This document shows positions 1-7,579 of a DNA stretch of 19,203 bases, one piece after another. Under the pieces are notes generated by a model, which was given only the letters and a program-made list of their open reading frames with translations, made no database searches and was not told the DNA's origin. The position numbers and the translations under genes were made by a program. Within the stretch, counting starts at the first letter, position 1. Each line of letters opens with the position of its first letter. Origin of the DNA: Dehalococcoidia bacterium UBA1332 (lineage in GTDB: Bacteria; Chloroflexota; Dehalococcoidia; Lucifugimonadales; Lucifugimonadaceae); assembly GCA_002306745.1 (NCBI GenBank), contig DBSW01000025.1:1-19203 (forward strand), read 5' to 3'.

Positions 1-3000
1 ATAAGAACCATAAAAAATAGGCTGAAGCCATGGCGAGAAGTATCCATGCTTGCAAATAAAACTTGAAAACAGTGTTCATGCGTCCAATATCGTCTTTGAC
101 TGTGAATACGTCCACTCCTCCAGTGATCGACATCGCCATCACAACCATCCCCACAGGAATTAATAAATATCTAGATTCAGGCAGGCCTGCGCGAAATCCA
201 ACAATCCAAGAAACAGTCACTAATAACCCAAGAATCAATGCGAACGCAATTGTTGCTGAACCTGTCAATGAAAGCGTAGCTACAGCAGCAGCAAAGACCA
301 CGATCAAGAAATGCCATGTCCACCCAGTAATCCCCGTCCCTATAACGGGGCCATTAACGAGTACCTTAAGAGAATTGCTAAGTCTTTCTCGCCATAAATA
401 AACCACCCAACTGACTATCAAGAACATAAATATCGAATGGATCAGAAGGTATCTCCATAAAATCGTTTTAAACTCACTTCTGAGCAAACCGTTATTAAAC
501 AGCTCGAAGTTCGAATGAAAAGGCAGGTATACCAGATACCCAACAATCAGAACAACGATTACCGAAACTCCGACGACGAATAAACGGTCTACCAAAGACC
601 TGTTTTGCACAAGAAATTGACCCGCAAATATAAAACCACATGCCAGCAAAAACTGAGTAGGGAAGTCCCACGCATTTATGGTTCTAAGCGAACCTACTAA
701 AATTCCCAACACAATCAGGCCTGTCATAACTTCACCAAACGAGCGTCTCCTACCCATCCGCAAAAAAACAGATATTGCTGCGGCAATGGCAGTTATGGCG
801 ATAGGGATCGCTATCAGATGAGCGTGAAGATCAGCGAACAAAAAAGTAAAAAAAGGAAACTCAGTAATCTCGTTCCCAAGTGACTCAGGTTCCATCATTC
901 TAGAGCTTCGCCAGAAATCAAAGGATCCGAATGCCTCACCTTGGAATATGACTCGTGCAAGACCGGATAGCACCTGTAACAGGCCGTCGATATTCCCTGA
1001 TATCGCCACAAACACAACAGCGACTAATCCTGCAATTACTGGAGACTTTCGTGACCATGCAGGAATCTGTCTAGCTCGTAATGTTAATTCCGCTAACCCG
1101 TGGACTATCGCGTATACACCTGCGACCGTCATCATGAACAACAATGGTACTGCGAGGTTATACGCCACAGATGGCACAATTCCTGTAAAACGAATTAACG
1201 TAGCGATCATGAACTGGCCGAAGTAGTAATAGTTCAAATAACCGCCAGCATTCCAAGGGTCATACGGCGGGATAGTAGAACTTTTCACCACTGCATTCAG
1301 ATACGCGAAGTCCATAGGCTTTTCTCCACCCTTCCATGGGTGCCATAAGTCAGGATTTGCTGCGCGTATAAAAAGAAATGCCAAAAATGCAGCGAGTAAT
1401 AAAAGTTCAAGGCGCAATAGTCGATGCAGATTCGACTTTATATGTACTAGTAAGTCACCGCCCACGACTCGCAGTATAAGACATGAGACTAATATAAGAA
1501 CAATGAGCGCCATTAATACCGCAGTGAAACTAAAATGTATGAATCCAAAACTAACCAAACTCCAAGCGGTAGTTGAAACTAAGAGCAATCCAAGTGGTTT
1601 CGCTAAAAGATAACCCCGATAGGGTAGTGGCCTGAAAACAAGAAACGAAATCGGCAAAATAATCAATGCAAAAAGCTGAGCAGCCAAATACCAAACAACG
1701 GGAGTCAGCCAATCAGGCAGCCACCTAAGAAACGTGATTGAACGCCAAGTACCACCATTTCTCTGAATCTCCGCAGCTTCATCGGAAAGCATAAGACCCA
1801 CTTCAGCTGGTCGAAATTGGCTCAGCGCCTCACGGGAAGCACCAATTTGTGTTTTCAAAAGCCTGTCGGAGTATTTCTCGACGTTCTCGAATATGAACGT
1901 TTGAGGATGCTCATAAACTGAAAAACTTTCGTCAGCCCAACCAAAACTGATAGATGCAATGCCACTTGATGGTGGTTCAAACCCCTCAGGTGGACCGAAC
2001 TGAATTCTGGCGAAAGGGTCTTCATAATAATCAACACCGAGTCCGCCAATGTACCTTCCTCCTGAGTAAACCAACTCAAATCCCAATTCACCATTAAACA
2101 TTTTTTCGTAGAAAATTGTTGTAACCGGATAGCGCTCTTCCAGTCTTGGAATCGTTCCGTATAAACGATTACTGAGCAGAACAAAATAATCCGCTTCAGA
2201 CATTTGTTCGGTTAGTTGGTCAAATTTCTTGCTGTTCTCATCGTTGTAAAGCTCAGCCCGTTCATGCATTTCTAACCATACGAGATTTGGAATTCCCTCT
2301 TCCCAGTGCTCTTGAACAACTCGATCGCCCCAATCAGCGTTGTCTTCCAGCCACTTCGAAACATCATTAACCGGATGTTGACCTGTGTAAACATTCATAA
2401 ATGAAAGTGAATAATGTGCTGTAAATATCAAAACAAGCACAATCGGCAATACTCGAAGCCAGCGTTTATCCGGCTTGAGCGATTTGATAATTTCAAACAT
2501 CCACCACAACATCCTCGTTCCGTAAAGAATCAAGAATGGGGTAATAGGCAACATGTACCGCATAAACTTGACATCAAACCAACCAGTTATCATCAGATAC
2601 GGAATTACCCAGGCAAGAATCACTAAATCAGCTTTACGCTGCGCCAATAGGCCGGCGGCAATAGAAGTCAGAAGGCCTAACCAAACAGTGAGTCCTAAGA
2701 CTGGACCGAGACCCCAAGTTCCGAGCTGTACGATCTGGTATAAGTATTTCGGGGTGTCCTCATACTGGCGTGTAAACGGGAAATCAACCTCACGTCTTAC
2801 CATTTCACCCTGAGTAGAAATGTTGTCGATGTAAGTCTTAAAGTCCAAAAACATATAAGGCTGCGTCACCACAAGTACAGCCATCACCACTAAACCTGTC
2901 AAAACTAGGTTTTTGAACGAAATTCTTCGGCGAACTGCCAGTTCAACTGAGCTACGTTTTTCAGGTTTATATCGATCACCAGCGATAGAAGTTATGTAAA

Positions 3001-3766
3001 TCACATGGGCGCTTATTAACGCTAATGAGAGAGGCAACACCGAAAACTTAGTTGCCAATGCGCAGCCAAACATGACACCGGCTAGTAATGAGTCTCGGCG
3101 TCGACCGTGTTCAGCTACTTTGATAGAAAAATATATCGTTGCCACCACGAAAGTCGTGATAAATGTGTCTACGGCGAAAAAATGGCTCAGTTGTATATGC
3201 TGAACAGCTATCGCAGAAAATAATGCCGCTAAGACCCCTACACGGGAGCTAAACACATATTTACCGATCAAATAGACTAACCAAACGGTAACAATGTCAG
3301 ACAGCGCCGATAAAGCTCGCCCAGCGAATCTAAGCTCAAAAAGATCCATCCATTTATAAGGCGAGACAGCGTAATGGATTATCTTGAGAGAATAATGAGG
3401 CAAACTTCCCCAATTAAAGGACCCCGGATTTAAAGTACTAACCCTAGGATCCGTTAAATGCCCCCACTCTTCACCCTCAGGGAATTCAAGATCGTAAACC
3501 TGAGATAAAAAAGCCCTTTCATCAGGATGAAAAAGACCACCTTGATCCCAATTTATGCCATAAACGCGAAGCGCAAGTGCAATCAAAAGGATCAGTAACA
3601 AAACAGTAGGTGTTGAAACACGGAACCGAGTTGAATTCTTGTCACCCAAAATTTCTTTTGATGAATTAGCAGGCACGAAATCTATTTTTGGACTTGCATC
3701 ACCGGCTCCCGAGTCAGGCTCGGCAGTAGGTAATAACTGATTTCTGTAGTTTGCAACCTCAGGCAT
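1..3766 (-). CDS. Giant membrane protein: GT39-like glycosyltransferase fused to a Chlor_Arch_YYY (DUF2298) domain; partial at 3' end
   Basis: Reading the minus strand from the ATG at 3764-3766 gives 1255 codons without a stop, running off the left edge, so the C-terminus is missing. After a polar N-terminus of about 50 residues comes a multi-pass domain with an HPDE motif (residues 80-83) in the first outer loop. That motif is typical of GT-C/GT39 (PMT, ArnT-like) enzymes, which transfer sugars from polyprenyl-phosphate donors. About 8-9 membrane segments follow to residue 456, then a soluble segment (about 457-675), then a second hydrophobic half that matches the YYY/DUF2298 family: NYYYFGQ at 845-851, DLHAH at 979-983, NAWDFP at 1031-1036 and a DD-IGRMN-FKFY block from 1225. 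The YYY domain has no established function. A role in cell-envelope glycan assembly is inferred from the GT39 half. No good Shine-Dalgarno precedes the ATG, so the start is less certain than the gene. Confidence 0.9.
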   Translation of the reverse strand, partial: MPEVANYRNQLLPTAEPDSGAGDASPKIDFVPANSSKEILGDKNSTRFRVSTPTVLLLILLIALALRVYGINWDQGGLFHPDERAFLSQVYDLEFPEGEEWGHLTDPRVSTLNPGSFNWGSLPHYSLKIIHYAVSPYKWMDLFELRFAGRALSALSDIVTVWLVYLIGKYVFSSRVGVLAALFSAIAVQHIQLSHFFAVDTFITTFVVATIYFSIKVAEHGRRRDSLLAGVMFGCALATKFSVLPLSLALISAHVIYITSIAGDRYKPEKRSSVELAVRRRISFKNLVLTGLVVMAVLVVTQPYMFLDFKTYIDNISTQGEMVRREVDFPFTRQYEDTPKYLYQIVQLGTWGLGPVLGLTVWLGLLTSIAAGLLAQRKADLVILAWVIPYLMITGWFDVKFMRYMLPITPFLILYGTRMLWWMFEIIKSLKPDKRWLRVLPIVLVLIFTAHYSLSFMNVYTGQHPVNDVSKWLEDNADWGDRVVQEHWEEGIPNLVWLEMHERAELYNDENSKKFDQLTEQMSEADYFVLLSNRLYGTIPRLEERYPVTTIFYEKMFNGELGFELVYSGGRYIGGLGVDYYEDPFARIQFGPPEGFEPPSSGIASISFGWADESFSVYEHPQTFIFENVEKYSDRLLKTQIGASREALSQFRPAEVGLMLSDEAAEIQRNGGTWRSITFLRWLPDWLTPVVWYLAAQLFALIILPISFLVFRPLPYRGYLLAKPLGLLLVSTTAWSLVSFGFIHFSFTAVLMALIVLILVSCLILRVVGGDLLVHIKSNLHRLLRLELLLLAAFLAFLFIRAANPDLWHPWKGGEKPMDFAYLNAVVKSSTIPPYDPWNAGGYLNYYYFGQFMIATLIRFTGIVPSVAYNLAVPLLFMMTVAGVYAIVHGLAELTLRARQIPAWSRKSPVIAGLVAVVFVAISGNIDGLLQVLSGLARVIFQGEAFGSFDFWRSSRMMEPESLGNEITEFPFFTFLFADLHAHLIAIPIAITAIAAAISVFLRMGRRRSFGEVMTGLIVLGILVGSLRTINAWDFPTQFLLACGFIFAGQFLVQNRSLVDRLFVVGVSVIVVLIVGYLVYLPFHSNFELFNNGLLRSEFKTILWRYLLIHSIFMFLIVSWVVYLWRERLSNSLKVLVNGPVIGTGITGWTWHFLIVVFAAAVATLSLTGSATIAFALILGLLVTVSWIVGFRAGLPESRYLLIPVGMVVMAMSITGGVDVFTVKDDIGRMNTVFKFYLQAWILLAMASAYFLWFL

Positions 3767-3910
3767 TAGAAGGAATTCTATATCTGCAACAAAATAGAAC
3801 GAAGTAAATTATTGCTTTTTAGCATGAACATTACCTTTATAAAAAATTGTCAAGATCCCAACCCCTGATGAAAATTCAAACGTTGACCATCGACTATCCC
3901 GCAACTACGC
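3767..3910. other. Divergent intergenic region
   Basis: This 144-bp AT-rich gap separates the leftward membrane glycosyltransferase from the rightward peptidase, so it should hold both promoters. A perfect TTGACA -35 box faces left (3848-3853, minus strand) and a TTGACC box faces right (3883-3888). Neither has a convincing -10 box at 16-18 bp spacing: the leftward one has TAATGT at about 14 bp, and the rightward one has only TACGCT at 17 bp, overlapping the proposed peptidase start. The presence of promoters is inferred from gene orientation; the exact boxes are not established. Confidence 0.3.
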
Positions 3911-5290
3911 TTGACTTCTGAATTTCTGAAAAGCACGCCAGCATTTAATAGTGAATACCAGACTAATCCCGAAAGAAAACAAACTAAGTTGACTAAAACC
4001 AAAAGCCAATCTCTAGTGACGAGTTCATTCGACCGAACGGTTTTATCAAATGGATTGCGAATCGTCACAAGCACTTTCCATCACACTAATGCAGTAAGCA
4101 TCATCTTTCTTTTTGGAGCGGGATCTCGATATGAAACCCCAGAACTCGCTGGTGCTTCCCATCTCTTTGAACACATGCTCTTCAAAGGTACAGATTCTCG
4201 ACCAACTCCCCGTGAGATCTCTGAAGTAGTGGAAGGAGTAGGAGGCACGTTAAATGCATTTACTGATAGAGAAGTCACAGGCTATTGGTGTCGAGTTGCA
4301 CAACCTAACTATCGAGACAGCATAGACCTGCTTGCAGATATGACGCTCAATTCACTTTTCAAAGACGAAGATATATCTAAAGAGAAACAGGTGGTTTACG
4401 AAGAAATCAGGGCTTCACATGACTCTCCCAACGCTAGGGTATCCATGATGTTGGATGAATTACTCTGGCCGGACCAACCATTAGGTAGGGACATTGCAGG
4501 AACGGTCGAATCTGTAGGGGCAATTTCAAGATCAGCGATGCTGAAGTATCTAGAAACACAGTATGTCGCTTCTAATACCGTAATTGCCGTGGCAGGCAAT
4601 ATTGAACATAAAGACGTAGTTGAGCAGGTAAACGAACTCCTTGGTGGACTTCATGATGGTGAGATATTGCCAATGTTCCCTTACGAGAAAAAATCCTTCA
4701 CCAAACGTGTGGCACTAGAGTATCGACCTACTGAACAAGCGCACATAGCCTTTGGATTACAGGGACTGTCAGCAGATGATCCAGATCGATATGCACTATC
4801 AATAATGTCTGTTGTACTAGGCGAAACTATGAGCAGCCGCCTATTTGAAGAAGTACGTGAACAACGAGGGCTCGCGTACGACATCCATAGCGGCGCACAT
4901 TTCCTAAGTGACTGCGGAGCTTTCGTAATCGAGTCAGGAATTGACCCCAGTAGAGTTGACGAAGCTGTACCAGTAATTCTGAACGAACTCACAAAGATGC
5001 TTGACGGAGTTACAGAAGCTGAGTTAAACCAAGCACAAAAACTAACAAAAGGCCGCATGATGTTGCGCATGGAAGAAAGCCGCGCTGTATCAAGTTTCCT
5101 TGGAATACAAGAGTTACTACGGAATAAAGTCGAAACTGTTGACGATGTACTAGCAAAGATATCCTCAGTTACCGGTGAAGACGTTAAAAGAGCGGCGGAA
5201 CGGGTAATTAGGCCAGAAAATTTGGTCCTATCAATAGTTGGCCCGTTCGATAGTGCAAAACACTTTGAATCAATGCTTCAACCAGAGTAA
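3911..5290 (+). CDS. M16 family zinc metallopeptidase (pitrilysin / processing-peptidase-like)
   Basis: The product is 459 residues, the usual size for a single-chain M16B peptidase with two homologous halves. The inverted zinc motif HLFEH is at residues 84-88 (ligands H84 and H88, catalytic E87). The distal ligand is expected about 77 residues on and fits E165 in the VVYEEIRASHD stretch. The second half carries the conserved RGLAYDIHSG segment that helps bind substrate. There is no signal peptide or membrane segment, so it probably acts in the cytoplasm on peptides or small proteins. Start choice is open: the furthest-upstream option is TTG at 3911, but no Shine-Dalgarno is visible. TTG 3989 and GTG 4016 are also in frame, and GTG 4016 would put the start just before the usual family N-terminus (FDRTVLSNGLRIV). 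No ATG is available near the N-terminus. Coordinates give the longest form. Confidence 0.9.
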   Translation: MTSEFLKSTPAFNSEYQTNPERKQTKLTKTKSQSLVTSSFDRTVLSNGLRIVTSTFHHTNAVSIIFLFGAGSRYETPELAGASHLFEHMLFKGTDSRPTPREISEVVEGVGGTLNAFTDREVTGYWCRVAQPNYRDSIDLLADMTLNSLFKDEDISKEKQVVYEEIRASHDSPNARVSMMLDELLWPDQPLGRDIAGTVESVGAISRSAMLKYLETQYVASNTVIAVAGNIEHKDVVEQVNELLGGLHDGEILPMFPYEKKSFTKRVALEYRPTEQAHIAFGLQGLSADDPDRYALSIMSVVLGETMSSRLFEEVREQRGLAYDIHSGAHFLSDCGAFVIESGIDPSRVDEAVPVILNELTKMLDGVTEAELNQAQKLTKGRMMLRMEESRAVSSFLGIQELLRNKVETVDDVLAKISSVTGEDVKRAAERVIRPENLVLSIVGPFDSAKHFESMLQPE

Positions 5291-5446
5291 TTTTCCGAGA
5301 GCATTAAAAACACGACCAGAGCGTTCCCTTTGCTTTTTATTTAGTCGAGCACGTCAATACACAAAAAACAAAAAATCACAAAAATCGATCAAGCGTGTAA
5401 AAAAAAAGCTAGGGCTTGAAAATTAAACCGGCGTAATTTTCTAGTC

Positions 5447-5938
5447 ATGCTGACAAGACAAACACCTCCATCAGACTTCAAATGGCAAGCGGACAACATC
5501 CGTGCGCTGCGTACTCACCTCGGTCTTTCCCAAACTGCACTTTCCAGAGAAATTGGTATTCGACAACAAACAATCAGCGAATGGGAAACTGGGATGTATG
5601 CTCCGCGCGGAGCTAGTGTCACTATCCTCACCTTACTGGCAGTAAGTTCGAATTTTCAATTCGAACCAGAAAAATCAGAGGAATACAACATTCAGCCACT
5701 AATGACTGAACAAACTGTTCGACCATCGCAGAGCCTGACTCCAAGAAGACCTGCTGGTTCGGGTCCGGTAGCACCACAACCTGAACAACCTATGCGGGCA
5801 CAAAGGCTAACTTTCGAAGCAGCAAAAGCCGCTCAAACTGACCGCCGCACTGGTACTTATAATTCGATTTCTCATAATTCAAAATACTTCGAATCTAGAT
5901 CAGCAGGAGCAGTAAGTCGACCCGAAGTGCCAATGTAA
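5447..5938 (+). CDS. XRE/Cro-type helix-turn-helix protein with disordered tail
   Basis: This 163-residue protein starts at ATG 5447. Residues about 17-68 form an XRE-type HTH domain: the segment at 27-49 (LSQTALSREIG then QQTISEWETG) is the standard helix-turn-helix, and RAPRG-like residues follow. From about residue 75 to the end the chain is rich in Pro, Gln, Arg, Ser and Ala, predicted disordered, with no recognisable ligand-binding or peptidase domain. It is likely a transcription regulator, but nothing in the sequence shows its target. It follows the M16 peptidase by 156 bp on the same strand and is followed by a hairpin terminator, so it may be transcribed alone or with the peptidase. 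No clear Shine-Dalgarno is seen before the ATG. Confidence 0.85.
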   Translation: MLTRQTPPSDFKWQADNIRALRTHLGLSQTALSREIGIRQQTISEWETGMYAPRGASVTILTLLAVSSNFQFEPEKSEEYNIQPLMTEQTVRPSQSLTPRRPAGSGPVAPQPEQPMRAQRLTFEAAKAAQTDRRTGTYNSISHNSKYFESRSAGAVSRPEVPM

Positions 5939-5979
5939 TCCAGCATTCACACGAAGAAATAATGAAGCGCCTACCTAAG

Positions 5980-6014
5980 AAACCTGTCAATACTATTATC
6001 GAGGCAGGTTTTTT
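5980..6014 (+). terminator. Rho-independent terminator
   Basis: The arm AAACCTG (5980-5986) pairs perfectly with CAGGTTT (6005-6011) across an 18-nt loop, and the run of six T continues to 6014. It lies 42 bp after the HTH gene stop and before the RAM-domain gene, so it most likely ends transcription of the peptidase/HTH unit. The loop is longer than usual, which slightly lowers confidence. Confidence 0.7.
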
Positions 6015-6036
6015 GAGCTTAATAATAAATCGCTCT

Positions 6037-6067
6037 GTGACACTCCAATCCTAGACAAAAATAATAT
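6037..6067 (+). promoter_or_regulatory. Candidate promoter for the RAM / acyl-CoA dehydrogenase genes
   Basis: A GTGACA box (6037-6042) resembles a -35 element and TAATAT (6062-6067) resembles a -10 element, at a longer than ideal spacing of 19 bp. It sits after the terminator and just upstream of a gene with a strong Shine-Dalgarno, where a new promoter is expected. The boxes are weak evidence alone. Confidence 0.35.
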
Positions 6068-6083
6068 GGTAACCAACACCAAT

Positions 6084-6088
6084 GGAGG
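6084..6088 (+). promoter_or_regulatory. Ribosome binding site deciding a TTG start
   Basis: GGAGG lies 6 nt before TTG 6095. It fixes the start of the RAM-domain gene at a non-ATG codon. Confidence 0.8.
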
Positions 6089-6094
6089 TTAAAT

Positions 6095-6328
6095 TTGGCA
6101 ACACGCGCATACATCCTGATCGAAACCGCTGTAGGAAAGACAAACAACGTTTCATTAAGTCTTAAGGATATGGAGATGATGAAATCAGTTGATACAGTGA
6201 CTGGTCCATGGGACATCATCGCAGTCGCTGAAGTAGATGATCTTCCAAGTATTGGAGAGCTGATCAGCGAAAAGCTACATGCCATAGATGGGATTGTGAA
6301 AACCGTCACATGTCTGGCCTACAGGTGA
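6095..6328 (+). CDS. Stand-alone Lrp/AsnC ligand-binding (RAM) domain protein
   Basis: The 77-residue product starts at TTG behind a strong GGAGG. It is a whole AsnC_trans_reg / RAM (regulation of amino acid metabolism) fold with no DNA-binding domain: an opening beta strand (AYILIETAVG), a helix, the conserved GPWDIIAVAEVDD turn and strand (37-49), a second helix, and a closing strand ending TVTCLAYR. In full-length Lrp/AsnC regulators this domain binds small effectors such as amino acids and forms dimers and octamers. Stand-alone copies are known and may act as sensors or regulator partners. It precedes the acyl-CoA dehydrogenase pair by 55 bp on the same strand, so it may be co-transcribed with them. 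Its effector and partner cannot be read from the sequence. Confidence 0.85.
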   Translation: MATRAYILIETAVGKTNNVSLSLKDMEMMKSVDTVTGPWDIIAVAEVDDLPSIGELISEKLHAIDGIVKTVTCLAYR

Positions 6329-6383
6329 AAATCTAATCCTTTACCATTTGGATTCCATATCGTAGACAACGAAAGTCACAACT

Positions 6384-7559
6384 TTGCGCTTCGACTTCAC
6401 AGCTGAAGAAAAAGAATTCAAGAACCAATTGAGTTCTTTCCTTGACGATGAACTCCCTGTCGATTGGCATGGACCAGCCGATGAATCACGCGACGATCAC
6501 TGGAATTTAAACCAAAAGATAAAAAAAGGTCTGGCGAAACGTGGTTGGCTAGTGATGAGTTGGTCGAAAGAGTATGGTGGTGCTAACGCCTCCCCAATGA
6601 TGAACACCATATTTGCAGAGGAGATGGCGTACAGACGAGCACCTGGGCACGATCGATTTGGCACTCGAATGCTTGGTCCAACTCTGATGCGTTTTGGCAC
6701 ACAAGAGCAGCGCAAGAAATATCTTGGATCAATAGCCTCAGGAAAGACCCAATGGTGCCAAGGCTATTCTGAACCCAATGCTGGATCTGATCTAGCATCA
6801 ATTCAAACACAAGCTGTAGACACAGGCGATCATTTCCTGATCAATGGCACAAAAATATGGACGTCGCTCGCCCATCGAGCTGACATGATGTTTATGTTAG
6901 CTCGAACTGATCCATCAGCCGATCCTCATAAAGGAATCAGCTTACTATTGGTCGACATGAAGTCGCCTGGAATTGATGTTTTACCCATCATCAATATGGC
7001 AGGAATACACAGTTTCAACCAAGTAGTATTTGATCAAGTCAAAATCCCGAAAGAAAATCTCGTGGGATCCCTCAATGATGGATGGCGCGCAGGTATCACT
7101 GTACTCAATTTCGAAAGGTCTGGGATCGATTACGCCGCATGGGCACGAGCAGCATTAAATGAACTGATCGATTACACAAAACATGATGACTCCGAAACAA
7201 AAATTATCCAATCCTGCCCTTCAACCGGGCAACGCCTCGCTGAACTTGACGTAGAAGTTGAAGCTGCACGACTGATGTGTTACGACGTATCGTATCGTCA
7301 GGGTAAGGGTGAAGTCCCTTCATCAGAAGCGTCAATGAGCAAAGTGGTAGCAACTGAGGCATATATTAAAGTGCTTGATTATGGACTCGAACTACTTGGT
7401 ATGTACGGAGTTCTTGAACCCGGATCGAATCAAGCTGAGCTTCAGGGTAGATTCTTCAAACTTCGAATGTTCTACACATCGGGTCCAATTCTTGCTGGAA
7501 CAAACGAAATACAGAAGAACATTATTGCTCAACGTGGACTTAAATTACCGCGAAAGTAA
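6384..7559 (+). CDS. Acyl-CoA dehydrogenase subunit carrying the catalytic glutamate
   Basis: The product is 391 residues with the full acyl-CoA dehydrogenase fold: N-terminal helical domain, the beta-domain signature CQGYSEPNAGSDLASIQT (125-142), and the C-terminal helical bundle ending AGTNEIQKNIIAQRGLKLPR. Such enzymes oxidise acyl-CoA to the trans-2-enoyl-CoA using FAD. The usual MCAD-type base, the Glu before GT, is replaced by Ala371. Instead Glu244 in VLNFERSG falls at the helix-G position used as base by isovaleryl- and long-chain enzymes. The REQFG motif that holds FAD is absent here but present in the next gene, which suggests the two proteins form one heteromeric enzyme. Start is TTG 6384; only a weak GAAAG lies upstream. 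The neighbouring subunit begins 20 bp after the stop. Confidence 0.92.
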   Translation: MRFDFTAEEKEFKNQLSSFLDDELPVDWHGPADESRDDHWNLNQKIKKGLAKRGWLVMSWSKEYGGANASPMMNTIFAEEMAYRRAPGHDRFGTRMLGPTLMRFGTQEQRKKYLGSIASGKTQWCQGYSEPNAGSDLASIQTQAVDTGDHFLINGTKIWTSLAHRADMMFMLARTDPSADPHKGISLLLVDMKSPGIDVLPIINMAGIHSFNQVVFDQVKIPKENLVGSLNDGWRAGITVLNFERSGIDYAAWARAALNELIDYTKHDDSETKIIQSCPSTGQRLAELDVEVEAARLMCYDVSYRQGKGEVPSSEASMSKVVATEAYIKVLDYGLELLGMYGVLEPGSNQAELQGRFFKLRMFYTSGPILAGTNEIQKNIIAQRGLKLPRK

Positions 7560-7567
7560 CAGAACAT

Positions 7568-7571
7568 GAGG
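7568..7571 (+). promoter_or_regulatory. Ribosome binding site deciding a TTG start
   Basis: GAGG lies 8 nt before TTG 7580, inside the 20-bp gap between the two dehydrogenase genes. Confidence 0.65.
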
Positions 7572-7579
7572 AAGCGTTA

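Noticed and set aside
63..2813. Several plus-strand open frames of 70-112 codons
   Set aside because: They lie opposite the long minus-strand membrane-protein gene, have compositions expected of antisense frames, and match no recognisable family.
5318..5346. Possible terminator after the M16 gene (AGAGC pairing with GCTTT then T-rich sequence)
   Set aside because: The stem has only five pairs including a wobble and the T-run is interrupted, so it is too weak to report.
5238..5426. A 62-codon plus-strand frame, Lys/Arg-rich at its end
   Set aside because: It begins inside the M16 gene in another frame, has no ribosome binding site and shows no family features; the basic end comes from A-rich intergenic DNA.
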